Source: Armatimonadota bacterium | GTDB lineage: Bacteria > Armatimonadota > Zipacnadia > Zipacnadales > VGFC01 | Reading direction: 5' to 3' | DNA length: 38,984 nt | NCBI GenBank assembly: GCA_016869045.1 | Contig: VGFC01000015.1 | Coordinates: 1 to 38,984, forward strand | In this document: positions 8,372-17,398 of the stretch, piece by piece | Position numbering within the stretch: position 1 is the first letter of the stretch | Layout: each line of letters starts with the position of its first letter | The notes under the pieces: model-generated | The model's database searches: none | Told to the model about the DNA's origin: nothing | Seen by the model: the letters and a program-made list of their open reading frames with translations, nothing else | Program-made: the position numbers and the translations under genes

Positions 8372-9214
8372 CTACTCGTCGCCTCCTGCCTCTGCATCGC
8401 GGCCCTTTAGCTTGCTGCCGGCTCCCCCACCGCCCTCGTCACCCTTCGGGGCGCCGCCACCCTTCGGGCCAGCGGCACCGCCCCCCGGCGGGCCTGCACC
8501 AGGAGCGCCCGGCCCGCCCATCATGCCCGGCATGCCGGGGGCTGCACCCGCCCCGGGGGCCGCGGCACCCCCGGCCGGGGCTGCGGCGGCACCCTCAGGG
8601 CCTTCCGCCAAGATGTACACCACAACGGCGACCTCGGCCTGCAACTCCTCGCCACCGCCGATGGGTTGCAGGCTGAGCGGCTCGATGGTCGCCACCCGGT
8701 CGAACTGGTTCAGGCTCGTATAGAGCTTCCGGAGTTCGGCCTCGGTGCCCTGGACGGTGAACTGGAGAGCACCCGACTGCGGGATCCGGATGAAGTTCGA
8801 GGCCCCGGGAATCGGTGGAGCCATCTGCGGCGCCGGAAGCGCCGCCCCTCGGATGATCCGGCAGCCGCTCGACTCGATGTACTTCTCAAGCGATGGCGCC
8901 AGGTCTTCCTGCAACTCGTACCAGAACTTGATCATCGCTTCCATCGGGAGATAGAGCGAGATCGGGATGCTGCGCGTCTTCATGTAGCGCTCGAGCTTGA
9001 TCGTCTGCTCTTTCAGCTTGCGCTCGGCATCCTCCAGCCGCTTCTCGGCCTGAGGTCTCTCGTCGGCCTTGGCCTGTTCGGTATCACGGTCCTGGGTGAC
9101 CTTCTGGATTTCCTTGTTCACCGGCGGCAGCAGGACGAATACGAAGACGCAGATGGTGGCAATGATCAGCACCACACCCGGGATGAGCACGTATATCGGC
9201 CGTAGCTTCGACAT
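8372..9214 (-). CDS. pilO: Type IV pilus inner-membrane protein PilO
   Basis: A 280-residue protein with a short cytoplasmic N-terminus, one transmembrane helix (about 9-30), a charged coiled coil (about 33-80, KEIQKVTQDRDTEQAKADER) and a periplasmic ferredoxin-like part (about 85-204). The ferredoxin-like part includes LQFTVQGTEAELRKLYTSLN, typical of PilO/GspM dimer domains. The last 75 residues (205-280) are Gly/Ala/Pro-rich and end in KLKGRDAEAGGDE, nearly the same end as the neighbouring PilN. PilO pairs with PilN to connect the motor and the secretin. ATG 9214 follows a GGGAG site; a start 7 codons earlier at 9235 is possible but has no better site. Confidence 0.88.
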   Translation of the reverse strand: MSKLRPIYVLIPGVVLIIATICVFVFVLLPPVNKEIQKVTQDRDTEQAKADERPQAEKRLEDAERKLKEQTIKLERYMKTRSIPISLYLPMEAMIKFWYELQEDLAPSLEKYIESSGCRIIRGAALPAPQMAPPIPGASNFIRIPQSGALQFTVQGTEAELRKLYTSLNQFDRVATIEPLSLQPIGGGEELQAEVAVVVYILAEGPEGAAAAPAGGAAAPGAGAAPGMPGMMGGPGAPGAGPPGGGAAGPKGGGAPKGDEGGGGAGSKLKGRDAEAGGDE

Positions 9215-9280
9215 TGGTCTCTCCCGTTGGATCACCGGGTACGCCGAACAGGCTGGCCGCTTCGGGCCACAACGTCGTCT

Positions 9281-10273
9281 CTACTCGTCCCCGCCCCCGG
9301 CATCCCGGCCCTTCAGACCGCCGCCTTCTGAGCCGCCCTCTCCGCCGCCACCCTTGGGGGCTCCACCCTTCGGCCCGCCGCCGGGCGGCCCGCCGCCAGG
9401 CGGTCCGGCCCCCGGTGGCCCTCCGCCGCCGGGCATGCCGCCACCCATACCGGGCATCCCCCCACCGGGCATGCCGCCACCCGGCCCTCCAGCGCCCATC
9501 ATGCCCGGGGCTCCGCCGGCAGCTGCCGCCGCCCCACCGCCTGGAGCGGGCGTGGACAGCGGTTGGGTCAGGCTCGCGTCAATGGACAGATGAATCGGGC
9601 CACCCGCGGACGAGGCGGCTGCCGGGGCGCCCCCGCCCATTCCGCCCATTCCGCCCATCATGCCCATCTCGGGACCCGCGCCAGCCATCGGCACACCACC
9701 CGGCGCTGGCATCCCACCTCCCATGGCGGGAGCCATCCCCCCACCACCGCCGCCCCCGCCGCCCTGGGCATTCGGGCCAACGCCCGGGCCGCCGGGCGGA
9801 GCGCCGCCCACCCTGATGTTAGAGATGTCTGGGCAGCGGATGAGGTTTAGCACGAACCGTCCCACCGAGGTGGTATCCGGGAGGTTCACCTCGAAGTGCA
9901 CGCTGCTAGGGGCCTGGATGCGGATGGTCGTCAGTTGGGCCTGAGCGTAGATGTAGCGGTTCACCTTCTCGTAGGCCGCCCACCACTGCTCCCCGCAGCC
10001 GTCCGCGTCCTCGATGAAGCGCACCTTCGAGTCGATCGGCGCGGCGAGGTTCTCCTTCTCCTGGGCCTTCGCTTCGATGGCCCGAACCTCGTCCGCCTTG
10101 CGCTTGGCCTCGTCGCGTTCCTGGATGCGGGTCGCCAGCACCGACTTCCTCATCGTCAGGAAGCCGAAGCAGGCCAGGATGACGACCAGCAGCGCGATGA
10201 CCATCAGCACGAGCAAGGTCTTCGCTGCTCGCGCCGCGGCGAAATGTCCGGGGAGGAGGTCGATTCTCAGCAC
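9281..10273 (-). CDS. pilN: Type IV pilus inner-membrane protein PilN
   Basis: A 330-residue protein opening with LRIDLLPGHF, the conserved PilN N-terminal peptide (INLLP in the family) that inserts into PilM. A transmembrane helix (about 19-40), a charged coiled coil (43-78) and a periplasmic domain (about 90-155) follow. A Gly/Ala/Pro/Met-rich segment (about 156-222) precedes a short strand-like stretch (HLSIDASLTQPL), and a second low-complexity tail runs to the end with LKGRDAGGGDE. The low-complexity segment thus seems to split the ferredoxin-like domain. GTG 10273 is chosen because GGAGG lies 6 bases upstream and the INLLP-like peptide must be near the N-terminus. Cotranscribed with pilM (48-base gap). 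Confidence 0.88.
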   Translation of the reverse strand: MLRIDLLPGHFAAARAAKTLLVLMVIALLVVILACFGFLTMRKSVLATRIQERDEAKRKADEVRAIEAKAQEKENLAAPIDSKVRFIEDADGCGEQWWAAYEKVNRYIYAQAQLTTIRIQAPSSVHFEVNLPDTTSVGRFVLNLIRCPDISNIRVGGAPPGGPGVGPNAQGGGGGGGGGMAPAMGGGMPAPGGVPMAGAGPEMGMMGGMGGMGGGAPAAASSAGGPIHLSIDASLTQPLSTPAPGGGAAAAAGGAPGMMGAGGPGGGMPGGGMPGMGGGMPGGGGPPGAGPPGGGPPGGGPKGGAPKGGGGEGGSEGGGLKGRDAGGGDE

Positions 10274-10279
10274 GCCGCA

Positions 10280-10284
10280 CCTCC
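10280..10284 (-). promoter_or_regulatory. Ribosome-binding site setting the pilN GTG start
   Basis: GGAGG on the minus strand, 6 bases before the GTG at 10273. The alternative ATGs at 10294 and 10291 would place it inside the coding region. Confidence 0.7.
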
Positions 10285-10321
10285 GGTGCATCACATGCAG
10301 ATGATCGCTGTATGCAAGCCG

Positions 10322-11677
10322 CTAGCCGGACACCATGTCGCGCATCGCCAGCCCCGTGGCGATCGCGCACAGGGGCCCGATGTCACGCAGGTACTCCAGC
10401 GCAACCGTGTCCGGCGCCATGATGGCGGCGAACGGATTGGCGATCTCGGTCGGAATCGCCAAGTCGGCAACGACGAAATCCACGATCCCCGGGATCAGCG
10501 CCGAGCCGCCGGCCAGGACCAGACGGTCGATGGCCTCGTTGCGGTGCTGGCGCCGGTAGAAGTCCAGGGACCGGCGCAGCTCCGTAGTCAGCTCGCCAAG
10601 GATCGGGGCGATGGCGTCGTAGATCTGCTGCGTCGCCGCGTCCGCCGGAACGCTGGGAGCGTGGGCCGTCATGGCGGTCACGCTGACACCGCTCGGCGGC
10701 GGCGGCACGTGCGCGTCATCCAGCTCCAGGTGTGTGACGCGCTCCCCCGTCGGCTCAAAGTCGCCGCGCGAGTCCACTTCCCCGGTGCTCGACAGCTCGA
10801 ACACCGGCGCGTCGGTGTCATCTTCGGTGCCCGTCGCGATCTGCGGCGGCGCCGGCGTGCCGAGGTCCAGGCTGCCCGTATCCGGGCCGGCCGCCACCGG
10901 ACTGGGGGCCACGTGGCCGCCGCCGGCCAGGCTGTCCACGCGACCGTGCTGACGCTTGATCCGCTCCGCCTCATCGTTGTCCACGACGAACGCCTGGCTG
11001 ATCGCGCGCGTGAGGCTCTCCCCCGCGGTCGGGATCGAGCGCACGAAGCTCAGCAGTCCGCGGCGGATGATGGTGATGTCGCTGAGGTTGCAGCCGACGT
11101 TCACGATGGCGACGGTCTGGTCGGAGAACTGCTCGCCGTAGACCTCGACCATTGACCGCGAGAGGGAGAGGGGCTCGATGTCGATTCCGACCGGCTGCAG
11201 GCCCGCCGCGTGCAGCGCCTCGACATGCGCGTTCACGAGGTCCTCATGGGCGGCCGCGAGGAGGACCTCCATGTTCGGCGCATCCGCCGCCGCGTCCGGA
11301 CGCTCGATCACGCAGTAGTCGTAGATGATCTGATCCGGGGGAAAGGTCGTCTGTCGCTCGAGTTCCCATTGGATCGCCTCCTTGAGGTCGGAGGCGCTCA
11401 TCTGAGGCATCTCGCTGATCCGCACCACCAACGACGACTGCCCGCCTACGGAGCACATGGCGCGCTTGGTGCTGAAGGCCCCCACATGCTCCTTGATCGC
11501 CGCGCCCACGGCCTGGGGCTCAACGACAACGCCGCCCTGCACGGTGTTGGGCGGCGTCTTGAAGACCACGGGGCCGCCAGCCAACTCCACACCACTGCGG
11601 CCAAGCCGTAGCTCAACCATCTTCGTCGCGTCGGAACCGATATCAACGCCCAAGACGTGCGTGAATCGTCGCGCCAT
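10322..11677 (-). CDS. pilM: Type IV pilus assembly ATPase-fold protein PilM
   Basis: PilM is a cytoplasmic actin/FtsA-like protein that binds the N-terminus of PilN. The 451 residues show phosphate-1 VLGVDIGSDATKMVEL (8-23), IQWELERQTTFPPDQIIYDY, a second phosphate motif VAIVNVGCNLSDITII (189-204) and the adenosine motif RLVLAGGSALIPGI. A region of about 100 residues rich in Pro, Thr, Asp and Gly (about 246-346) is inserted where other PilM proteins are compact, making this one longer than the usual 350 residues. ATG 11677 is preceded by GGAGG at 7 bases. It is the first gene after the promoter at 11734-11762, with about 50 bases of leader. Confidence 0.95.
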   Translation of the reverse strand: MARRFTHVLGVDIGSDATKMVELRLGRSGVELAGGPVVFKTPPNTVQGGVVVEPQAVGAAIKEHVGAFSTKRAMCSVGGQSSLVVRISEMPQMSASDLKEAIQWELERQTTFPPDQIIYDYCVIERPDAAADAPNMEVLLAAAHEDLVNAHVEALHAAGLQPVGIDIEPLSLSRSMVEVYGEQFSDQTVAIVNVGCNLSDITIIRRGLLSFVRSIPTAGESLTRAISQAFVVDNDEAERIKRQHGRVDSLAGGGHVAPSPVAAGPDTGSLDLGTPAPPQIATGTEDDTDAPVFELSSTGEVDSRGDFEPTGERVTHLELDDAHVPPPPSGVSVTAMTAHAPSVPADAATQQIYDAIAPILGELTTELRRSLDFYRRQHRNEAIDRLVLAGGSALIPGIVDFVVADLAIPTEIANPFAAIMAPDTVALEYLRDIGPLCAIATGLAMRDMVSG

Positions 11678-11684
11678 GCGGCGA

Positions 11685-11689
11685 CCTCC
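11685..11689 (-). promoter_or_regulatory. Ribosome-binding site setting the pilM ATG start
   Basis: GGAGG, 7 bases before the ATG at 11677. It excludes the 12-codon longer reading that begins at 11713. Confidence 0.7.
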
Positions 11690-11733
11690 AACGAGGCACG
11701 GTAAGCCCCGCAACGGCGGGAACCGTTCGTCGG

Positions 11734-11762
11734 ATTCTATGCTATCGGCTGCGGGCTGTCAA
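11734..11762 (-). promoter_or_regulatory. Sigma-70 promoter of the pilM-aroB operon
   Basis: On the minus strand TTGACA (11762-11757) and TAGAAT (11739-11734) are separated by 17 bases, matching the -35 exactly and the -10 in five of six positions. Transcription would start near 11727, giving a leader of about 50 bases before pilM. It lies in the 152-base gap after the 1850-residue gene and marks the second transcription unit. Confidence 0.85.
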
Positions 11763-11784
11763 GCCGAAGTTGGCGGCAAATCCA

Positions 11785-11801
11785 CCGGCCTGACGAGCCG
11801 G
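11785..11801 (-). terminator. Weak terminator-like hairpin after the giant gene
   Basis: CCGGC and GCCGG pair around a 7-base loop, followed by TGGATTTG on the minus strand. The stem is short and the T-run poor, so this is only a candidate end for the upstream unit. Confidence 0.3.
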
Positions 11802-11829
11802 AGAGTGTTCTGAAATGCGCGTTTCTGCG

Positions 11830-14800
11830 CTAGCGCGAGGGCAACGTGAAGTCCGTCACGGACGTCCCGTACTCCGGGACCACCGTGGCGTAGTACACGT
11901 CCCGCGACTGGTAGAAGTCGCCGCGAAGCAGGGCCCCGGTGTTCTGGTCGAACGTGGGCTCATACCGCCCTCGCGGTGAGGTCCAGAACAGCCAGTAGCG
12001 CGGTATGTACTGGTTCGCCATCGTCCCGGCGACGTCCGTCACGGAGACCGCGTACCATTCCCGCTTCACCAGCAGCGGACCTTCCGCATACACCGTATCG
12101 ACGTTGACCCGCTTCTCTTCGCTCCAGCCCGGCAGTGTGTGATACTCCACGACACCCGTGCCGGCGGGTACGGAGTCGTATACGACCTCCAGTCGGTGAC
12201 CGGCAAGGCCGGCGCCGCCCGCCGCGGCGGGCAGCCCAACAATCCCTGCCGCTGTATCGACCCCGATCGGCGGCACCGGCACCGGGGCGGCGCCGCTGAC
12301 GTCCGTCACCGTCGTCAGCGCGGCGATGGGAGGCTGTCCCACCTGGATGGCGGTCGAGAACGTCCGGTACATGAAGGACGTGCGCCCGAAGTGCGGGGGC
12401 TCCGACGCGCCGTGCGACCGTCGCCAGAAGATCGCGAACCGCCCCAACGAGGCGCGCTGGGCTGGGGTGGCGATCGGCGAGGCCAGCGTCGGGTCGCCGT
12501 AGTCGAAGAACGCCGAGGGCGAGTCGTCGTTGGCGTCGTCTCGGCAGATGCGGTAGACGAACGGCGTGTAGTTGGCCCACAACGCCACGTCATCGAGGCC
12601 CGCAAAGTTGGTGCTGTTGAAGAACGTCGCGGGATCGGCCGGGTCCGACGGGTTGAACAGCGGCACTGAGAACCGCACCAGCCCCGCGGCCGGATCGACG
12701 TACAGCTCCAGCGGCCGACCCGTGCGCGGCTCGACCGGCGTGATCGTGCCCCCGGGCGGGGAGATCTGGGTGAAGGTCAAGCCGCCGAGGCGGTACACGC
12801 CCTCCGCCCGGTTGTACCGGTGCGGGAGCGGGTCGGTCGCCAACGCTTCCTGTGCCCACGTGACCTGGTAGACAACGTGCGTCGAGCCCGTTGCCGACGG
12901 GGTGACCAGGTGGATGAAGAACTGCGGATCGACCGGCGCCACCGCCCGCATGAAGTCGCGGTCCGCGGGCTCGTTCGGCCGCCGGCGCGTCGTGACCCAG
13001 TCCAGGTGGCGCGCGCCGAAAGTCTGACGCGGGCCGTCGGCTCTCAGCTCCTCGCCTCCCAGCGGCCCCTCAATGCGCGCGTGCGGAAGCTTGCCGTAGT
13101 TCGCGTCGGCGTTGGCCAGGTCTGCCATCCTGAAGGCCGCATAGCAGATGTCCGAGTTGCCCTCTTGCGGAACGAAGCCCGTGAAGAACGTGTGCAGCGT
13201 CCAGCGGCCGGTGGCCGGGTCCATCTCCATCACGGGCGCCGGGTCCTTCGCGTAGGTGAACGGGCTCTTCGGCGGCCTGCGGATCCACGTGCCGCTCCCG
13301 TCCAGGTCCACCCAGTCACGCTTGGCGGACGGCGGGACGCCGTTGCTGACGGGCAGGATCTCGTCGGACACCGTGTTCGGGTCCTGGGGGTCGTACCCCC
13401 AGGTCTCGGGGGTCTGTCCGGTCGGAGGTGTGCCGTAGCAGAAGTGGACCTCCTCCTTGCCGCGCTTTCCCGAGTTCCAGAATGACCAGTGGTTGGCCGG
13501 CGCCGTCGCGTTCGGGTTGATGAAGCCGCGGATCCAGCTCTTGTCGAGGCTCGAGTCGAAGATGTAGTTCGCCGTCCCGGCGGCCTGGAAGGAGTCCGAC
13601 ATGTCCCCCGATGCCGACGCCGACCACAGCGTCGAGGCGACGCCGGCATCGGTCGGTGTCAGCTTGTGCCACAGGAGCCAGCGCCTGCTGGCCACCGGGT
13701 CGATGTAGACTTCCGGGCTGCCGTTGACCGTGCCCGGCAGACCATCGGCGGTGACCGGCTGGAGCCACGGGTTGCCCGTCGCATCGGGATTCCAGATGTA
13801 GTCGCGGGCGATGCCGGGCGTTGTCGAGCCGCCTCCGGCCAGCCTCATCTCCGCCAGGCCGGTCGCCGCCTCATAGAGGTTCACCGCGGAGTTCGGCGTC
13901 GCGCCGGGTCGGTTCGACTCCCACACGAGGTCGAGGCGATCGTGCAGCCCGTCCCCGTTGGTGTCCACAAACAGCGGCGCGGGCGAGGCGTCCGAAGCGA
14001 CGAGATCGTTGCCCGGTATACGCGCCTCGGCGACTCTCATCCTCAGCGTCAGCGGGATGACCGGCTCGAGCGCATAGTCCTCGGTCGCGTCGAAGGGCGT
14101 CGCGAGCGAAGTGGTAGCCTGCAGGCCCATGCTTCGGTCGAGGAAGTCCAGTCCGCCGTTGGCATTCGTGTCCACGAACGCCATCGCCGACCCCGAGTAG
14201 TTGCCGGCGCCTTCGCCGATGGGTATCGGGAGTTCGAGCTGCGTCCCGCCACGCATCAGCGCGTGGACGGCCTGCCCTCCCGCCGATCCCGCCACGCCCG
14301 GCGCAAACAGCCTGGCCCAGTCCCCTGCCGCCGGGAATGACGACGGGCGGGCGGCATACACGCGGGAGACCGTGATCGGCAGCGCGCGTACGTTCCGCTG
14401 AGCGCTGCGGTTCTCCGGCGTCGGATCGGCGTCGGCGCGGGTTAGGGCCGGCGTCTCGATCATTGAGGTCGTCACGCTGCGGTTGTCCGGCGCGGTCAGG
14501 GCGGCGGAGGTCACGCCCTGAGTCAGCAGCGGATCTCGCGGGAGGGTCAGGTTGCTCTCATTCGTCAGTGCGACGCGGCTGATCGGTGTTACCTCCACCG
14601 TGGAGCCGACGGACGTGTTCCATGCGCGCAGGACTCGCCCGAGGTTCACGGTCTGGCGGTCGGCCGTCAGCCGCGCCTTGCGCATGACGTTTGCTTGCAC
14701 CACGATGGGGTCGAACTCCTCGGCCGTCAGATTATCGGGCGTCATGCGCGTCTGCAGCGTTCCCGGCGTGACGAGCGTCGTGGCGTCGAAGGGGCAGACG

Positions 14801-17382
14801 GTCAGCGTCATGTTCGACATCTCGATGCCGCTCTCGCCCTCGCCCTGCACTTCCCAGGAGCAGCCGCACGTCGGGCAGAGCTGGTGGCCCGGGCACTCGA
14901 GCGCCGCCGTGTTCGGCGCGGCCGCGCCCACGTTCCGACCGTAGCTGCACTCCAGCTCCGTCGCCCAACCGACGGTCGTCCAGCTGTCCGTGTACACGTA
15001 CGGAGCGGAGCCCGTACCGGTCGTGAACGCCATCGCGAGGTGCTTGTTGCCGCAGTCGGGGCAACGGTAGAGGATGTCCCACCTTCCGTTGCCGTCGCAG
15101 ACCGCGCGCCGGGGCATCGCCGGCAGCAGATTCGCCAGGCGGGTGTGCGCCCCGGTGAGGGGGTTCTCGTACCACACGCCGTCCTCGTCGGCGGTGCGGT
15201 ACGCCAGGAACGCGCCCTGGTACGGCTGGGGCGCACCGTTCGTGAAGAGGCCGCCGACGCCGGGCGCATAGGACGAGAGCTGGAACGCCGGCAGACTCGC
15301 GAACAGGGGGGTCGTGACCGATCTCGGTGTCGAGGCCGCGCCCCCGCTGTTGTAGGTGGCGCCCGGCGCGATGACCCCATCCTTGGTGCCACGCACCGAC
15401 TCGGCGGCCAGCGAATAAACGGCGTCGTTGCGGATGGCGTCGAAGACCGTCGCCCGACTCGCGGTTGCCTGGGGGGCATCGATGTCCACGCGCGCCGTCG
15501 CCCGCTCCAGATCATCGACGGTGGCGCCAAAGCCCAGCAGCTTTGTCCCGCAGTAGTTGCAGTACATCGTGGCCACGATGGCGGGGGCGTGCATCCGTCC
15601 GCACCAGCAGAACGGCGTCGTCCCGTCGATGACGTGCACCGCTCCGCAGCCGATGGTTCGCGTGGGGCTGAGCGGGTCGCCCATCTGCGCTATGGGCGCT
15701 CCCCCGGGATCGAAGGGCGTGTCGCCTCCCGGTCCGACACCGACGACATCGCCGTTGGCCACGATGGTGCTGCCCACCCACCAGGGGTCGATCCACGGGT
15801 CAACGGGGTCGCCGGAGCTGCGCCCGGTTAGGTTCTGCACGTGCAACGGACACCGGATGACCTCACCGATCTGCCGGTTGCTGATCGTCAGACTGCCCCC
15901 GGGGCCGGCGCCCATCTCGGTGGCGCCGCCCGGCGCGCCCGGCGGGAGGTCGATCGTCGGGTTCCCCGTGTCCACTCGGCTGCAGAAGAACCGCGCCGCA
16001 ATCGGCTGAATCCCGTTCGGGTGCGGCGCCTCAGGCATGGTGGACGGCCCGGCCGGCATCGTGTCTTCGTCGTAGCTCCACATGTTCAGAACGCTGTTGC
16101 GCCAGAGAACCGCGACCATCCCCGTGCCGGTCTCACCGGGACGCAGGCGGAGCTGCACGGCGGTCGCGTCGCTCAACGTCGCGCCGCCCGGCAGTGCGTC
16201 CGTGTCGAGGACTCGACCTCGACCGCCCACCATCTGGGCGACGAAGTAGTTGGCCGGCGGAGTACCGGCCGGCGGCAACGGAGTACCGAATATGGGCGTC
16301 GTCGGATCGCTGATCCAGTTCGGATCCCAGCGTGTGGCGGCGTCGGCCATCTGAGTAGGGATGATTCGGGCGCTATTGCAGATGATGAAGTCGAAGGCCC
16401 ACCACTGCGGTGGGTCTACGTCCGCGGGGTTTCCGTCGCTGAACCAGGTGAACGTGTTCGGCGCGAAACTCAGGCGAACGGCCCCGCTGGCGCAGACGAT
16501 GTTGAGCGCCGTGCCCACACCTATCGAGGGGCTCGGCATCATGGTGCTGTATTCCAGACCGTTCGCCTCGCTCCAAACCTCGATGTCAAGGTCCGAGTCC
16601 GCGGGGTCCATGACCCGAACGCGCACGTGATACACGTCGCCGTCGATGGCGCGCCACGGGTGTACGCCGATGCGGACGTCCGCGGGATTCAGAGCCGTGC
16701 CCCATTGGTTGGCTCCCGCCGCGGGCGGCTCGGCCGGAGGCCCGGTGGCGCCCGGCGCCCAAGTCAGGCTGTGGTACCGAGCCGTCGGCCGACTCACCCC
16801 GGGGGGGATCAGCAGGAACCGCACCTGCGACACACCAGGAAACAGCCCGGTCAGACCGATATTGTTGGTGGAGTCGAAGGCAAACCCCACGCGGACGCGC
16901 GAGATCGTGTTCGTCGGCCCACCGACGGCCGTCGGGCTGACCTCCCCCGGCCGAAAGGGAATGCCCCGCACGAGCGTCAGCAGCGGACCCAACCACTCAT
17001 ACCCGACAAACCGCTGCACGAGGTTCGCCCGCACCAGTGGCACCCCGGCGGGGTGATTCGTCGTGCCCCAGGGGTCCGGACAGACGCCGAGCGTTCCGCC
17101 CGCCGTCTCGGCCTCATCGGGGATGCTGTCCCCATTCGTGTCCCACGGGGGCCCGGCCGCGCCGGTCGTGTCCCACGTGCCGCCGGTCGAGTAGCCGCAG
17201 TACGGGCAGCCCCACGGTTCCTTCAGCGTGTTCTCCGTGAAGGGCGCGGTGGCCCCCGGGTAGTAGCTCGTGAGACCCGGTCCGGTGAAGGTCCTGACCT
17301 CATATCCCGGCGGCACGGCAAGGGCGCCGGCGCTCAGAGCGAGCGCAACGCACAGGGCCAGGATGGCAGTGAACGGCCGCAT
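11830..17382 (-). CDS. Giant exported protein with zinc-ribbon-like knuckles and EF-hand-like loops
   Basis: An 1850-residue protein of unknown family. The signal sequence is MRPFTAILALCVALALSAGA (cleavage near residue 22). Paired-cysteine knuckles occur at CPYCGY (59-62), CWCGRMH with CNYCGTKLLG (about 15540-15612 in the DNA), CPDCGNKH (about 15050) and CPGHQLCPTCGC (about 14875). These look like zinc ribbons, which are rare in exported proteins. Asp-rich loops DTNGDSIPDEAE, DTNANGGLDFLD and DTNGDGLHDRLD resemble calcium-binding EF-hand-like loops. The rest is Pro/Thr/Gly-rich and beta-like with many Trp and Tyr. ATG 17382 is chosen because the signal sequence starts there with GAGGTG upstream; the open frame running 79 codons further is only overlap with the previous gene. 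That gene ends 16 bases upstream. A surface adhesin or pilus-tip role is inferred from context only. Confidence 0.85.
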   Translation of the reverse strand: MRPFTAILALCVALALSAGALAVPPGYEVRTFTGPGLTSYYPGATAPFTENTLKEPWGCPYCGYSTGGTWDTTGAAGPPWDTNGDSIPDEAETAGGTLGVCPDPWGTTNHPAGVPLVRANLVQRFVGYEWLGPLLTLVRGIPFRPGEVSPTAVGGPTNTISRVRVGFAFDSTNNIGLTGLFPGVSQVRFLLIPPGVSRPTARYHSLTWAPGATGPPAEPPAAGANQWGTALNPADVRIGVHPWRAIDGDVYHVRVRVMDPADSDLDIEVWSEANGLEYSTMMPSPSIGVGTALNIVCASGAVRLSFAPNTFTWFSDGNPADVDPPQWWAFDFIICNSARIIPTQMADAATRWDPNWISDPTTPIFGTPLPPAGTPPANYFVAQMVGGRGRVLDTDALPGGATLSDATAVQLRLRPGETGTGMVAVLWRNSVLNMWSYDEDTMPAGPSTMPEAPHPNGIQPIAARFFCSRVDTGNPTIDLPPGAPGGATEMGAGPGGSLTISNRQIGEVIRCPLHVQNLTGRSSGDPVDPWIDPWWVGSTIVANGDVVGVGPGGDTPFDPGGAPIAQMGDPLSPTRTIGCGAVHVIDGTTPFCWCGRMHAPAIVATMYCNYCGTKLLGFGATVDDLERATARVDIDAPQATASRATVFDAIRNDAVYSLAAESVRGTKDGVIAPGATYNSGGAASTPRSVTTPLFASLPAFQLSSYAPGVGGLFTNGAPQPYQGAFLAYRTADEDGVWYENPLTGAHTRLANLLPAMPRRAVCDGNGRWDILYRCPDCGNKHLAMAFTTGTGSAPYVYTDSWTTVGWATELECSYGRNVGAAAPNTAALECPGHQLCPTCGCSWEVQGEGESGIEMSNMTLTVCPFDATTLVTPGTLQTRMTPDNLTAEEFDPIVVQANVMRKARLTADRQTVNLGRVLRAWNTSVGSTVEVTPISRVALTNESNLTLPRDPLLTQGVTSAALTAPDNRSVTTSMIETPALTRADADPTPENRSAQRNVRALPITVSRVYAARPSSFPAAGDWARLFAPGVAGSAGGQAVHALMRGGTQLELPIPIGEGAGNYSGSAMAFVDTNANGGLDFLDRSMGLQATTSLATPFDATEDYALEPVIPLTLRMRVAEARIPGNDLVASDASPAPLFVDTNGDGLHDRLDLVWESNRPGATPNSAVNLYEAATGLAEMRLAGGGSTTPGIARDYIWNPDATGNPWLQPVTADGLPGTVNGSPEVYIDPVASRRWLLWHKLTPTDAGVASTLWSASASGDMSDSFQAAGTANYIFDSSLDKSWIRGFINPNATAPANHWSFWNSGKRGKEEVHFCYGTPPTGQTPETWGYDPQDPNTVSDEILPVSNGVPPSAKRDWVDLDGSGTWIRRPPKSPFTYAKDPAPVMEMDPATGRWTLHTFFTGFVPQEGNSDICYAAFRMADLANADANYGKLPHARIEGPLGGEELRADGPRQTFGARHLDWVTTRRRPNEPADRDFMRAVAPVDPQFFIHLVTPSATGSTHVVYQVTWAQEALATDPLPHRYNRAEGVYRLGGLTFTQISPPGGTITPVEPRTGRPLELYVDPAAGLVRFSVPLFNPSDPADPATFFNSTNFAGLDDVALWANYTPFVYRICRDDANDDSPSAFFDYGDPTLASPIATPAQRASLGRFAIFWRRSHGASEPPHFGRTSFMYRTFSTAIQVGQPPIAALTTVTDVSGAAPVPVPPIGVDTAAGIVGLPAAAGGAGLAGHRLEVVYDSVPAGTGVVEYHTLPGWSEEKRVNVDTVYAEGPLLVKREWYAVSVTDVAGTMANQYIPRYWLFWTSPRGRYEPTFDQNTGALLRGDFYQSRDVYYATVVPEYGTSVTDFTLPSR

Positions 17383-17387
17383 GTTGT

Positions 17388-17393
17388 CACCTC
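17388..17393 (-). promoter_or_regulatory. Ribosome-binding site of the 1850-residue gene
   Basis: GAGGTG sits 5 bases before the ATG at 17382, in the 16-base gap after the previous stop. It fixes the start at the signal peptide. Confidence 0.65.
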
Positions 17394-17398
17394 GCGGG

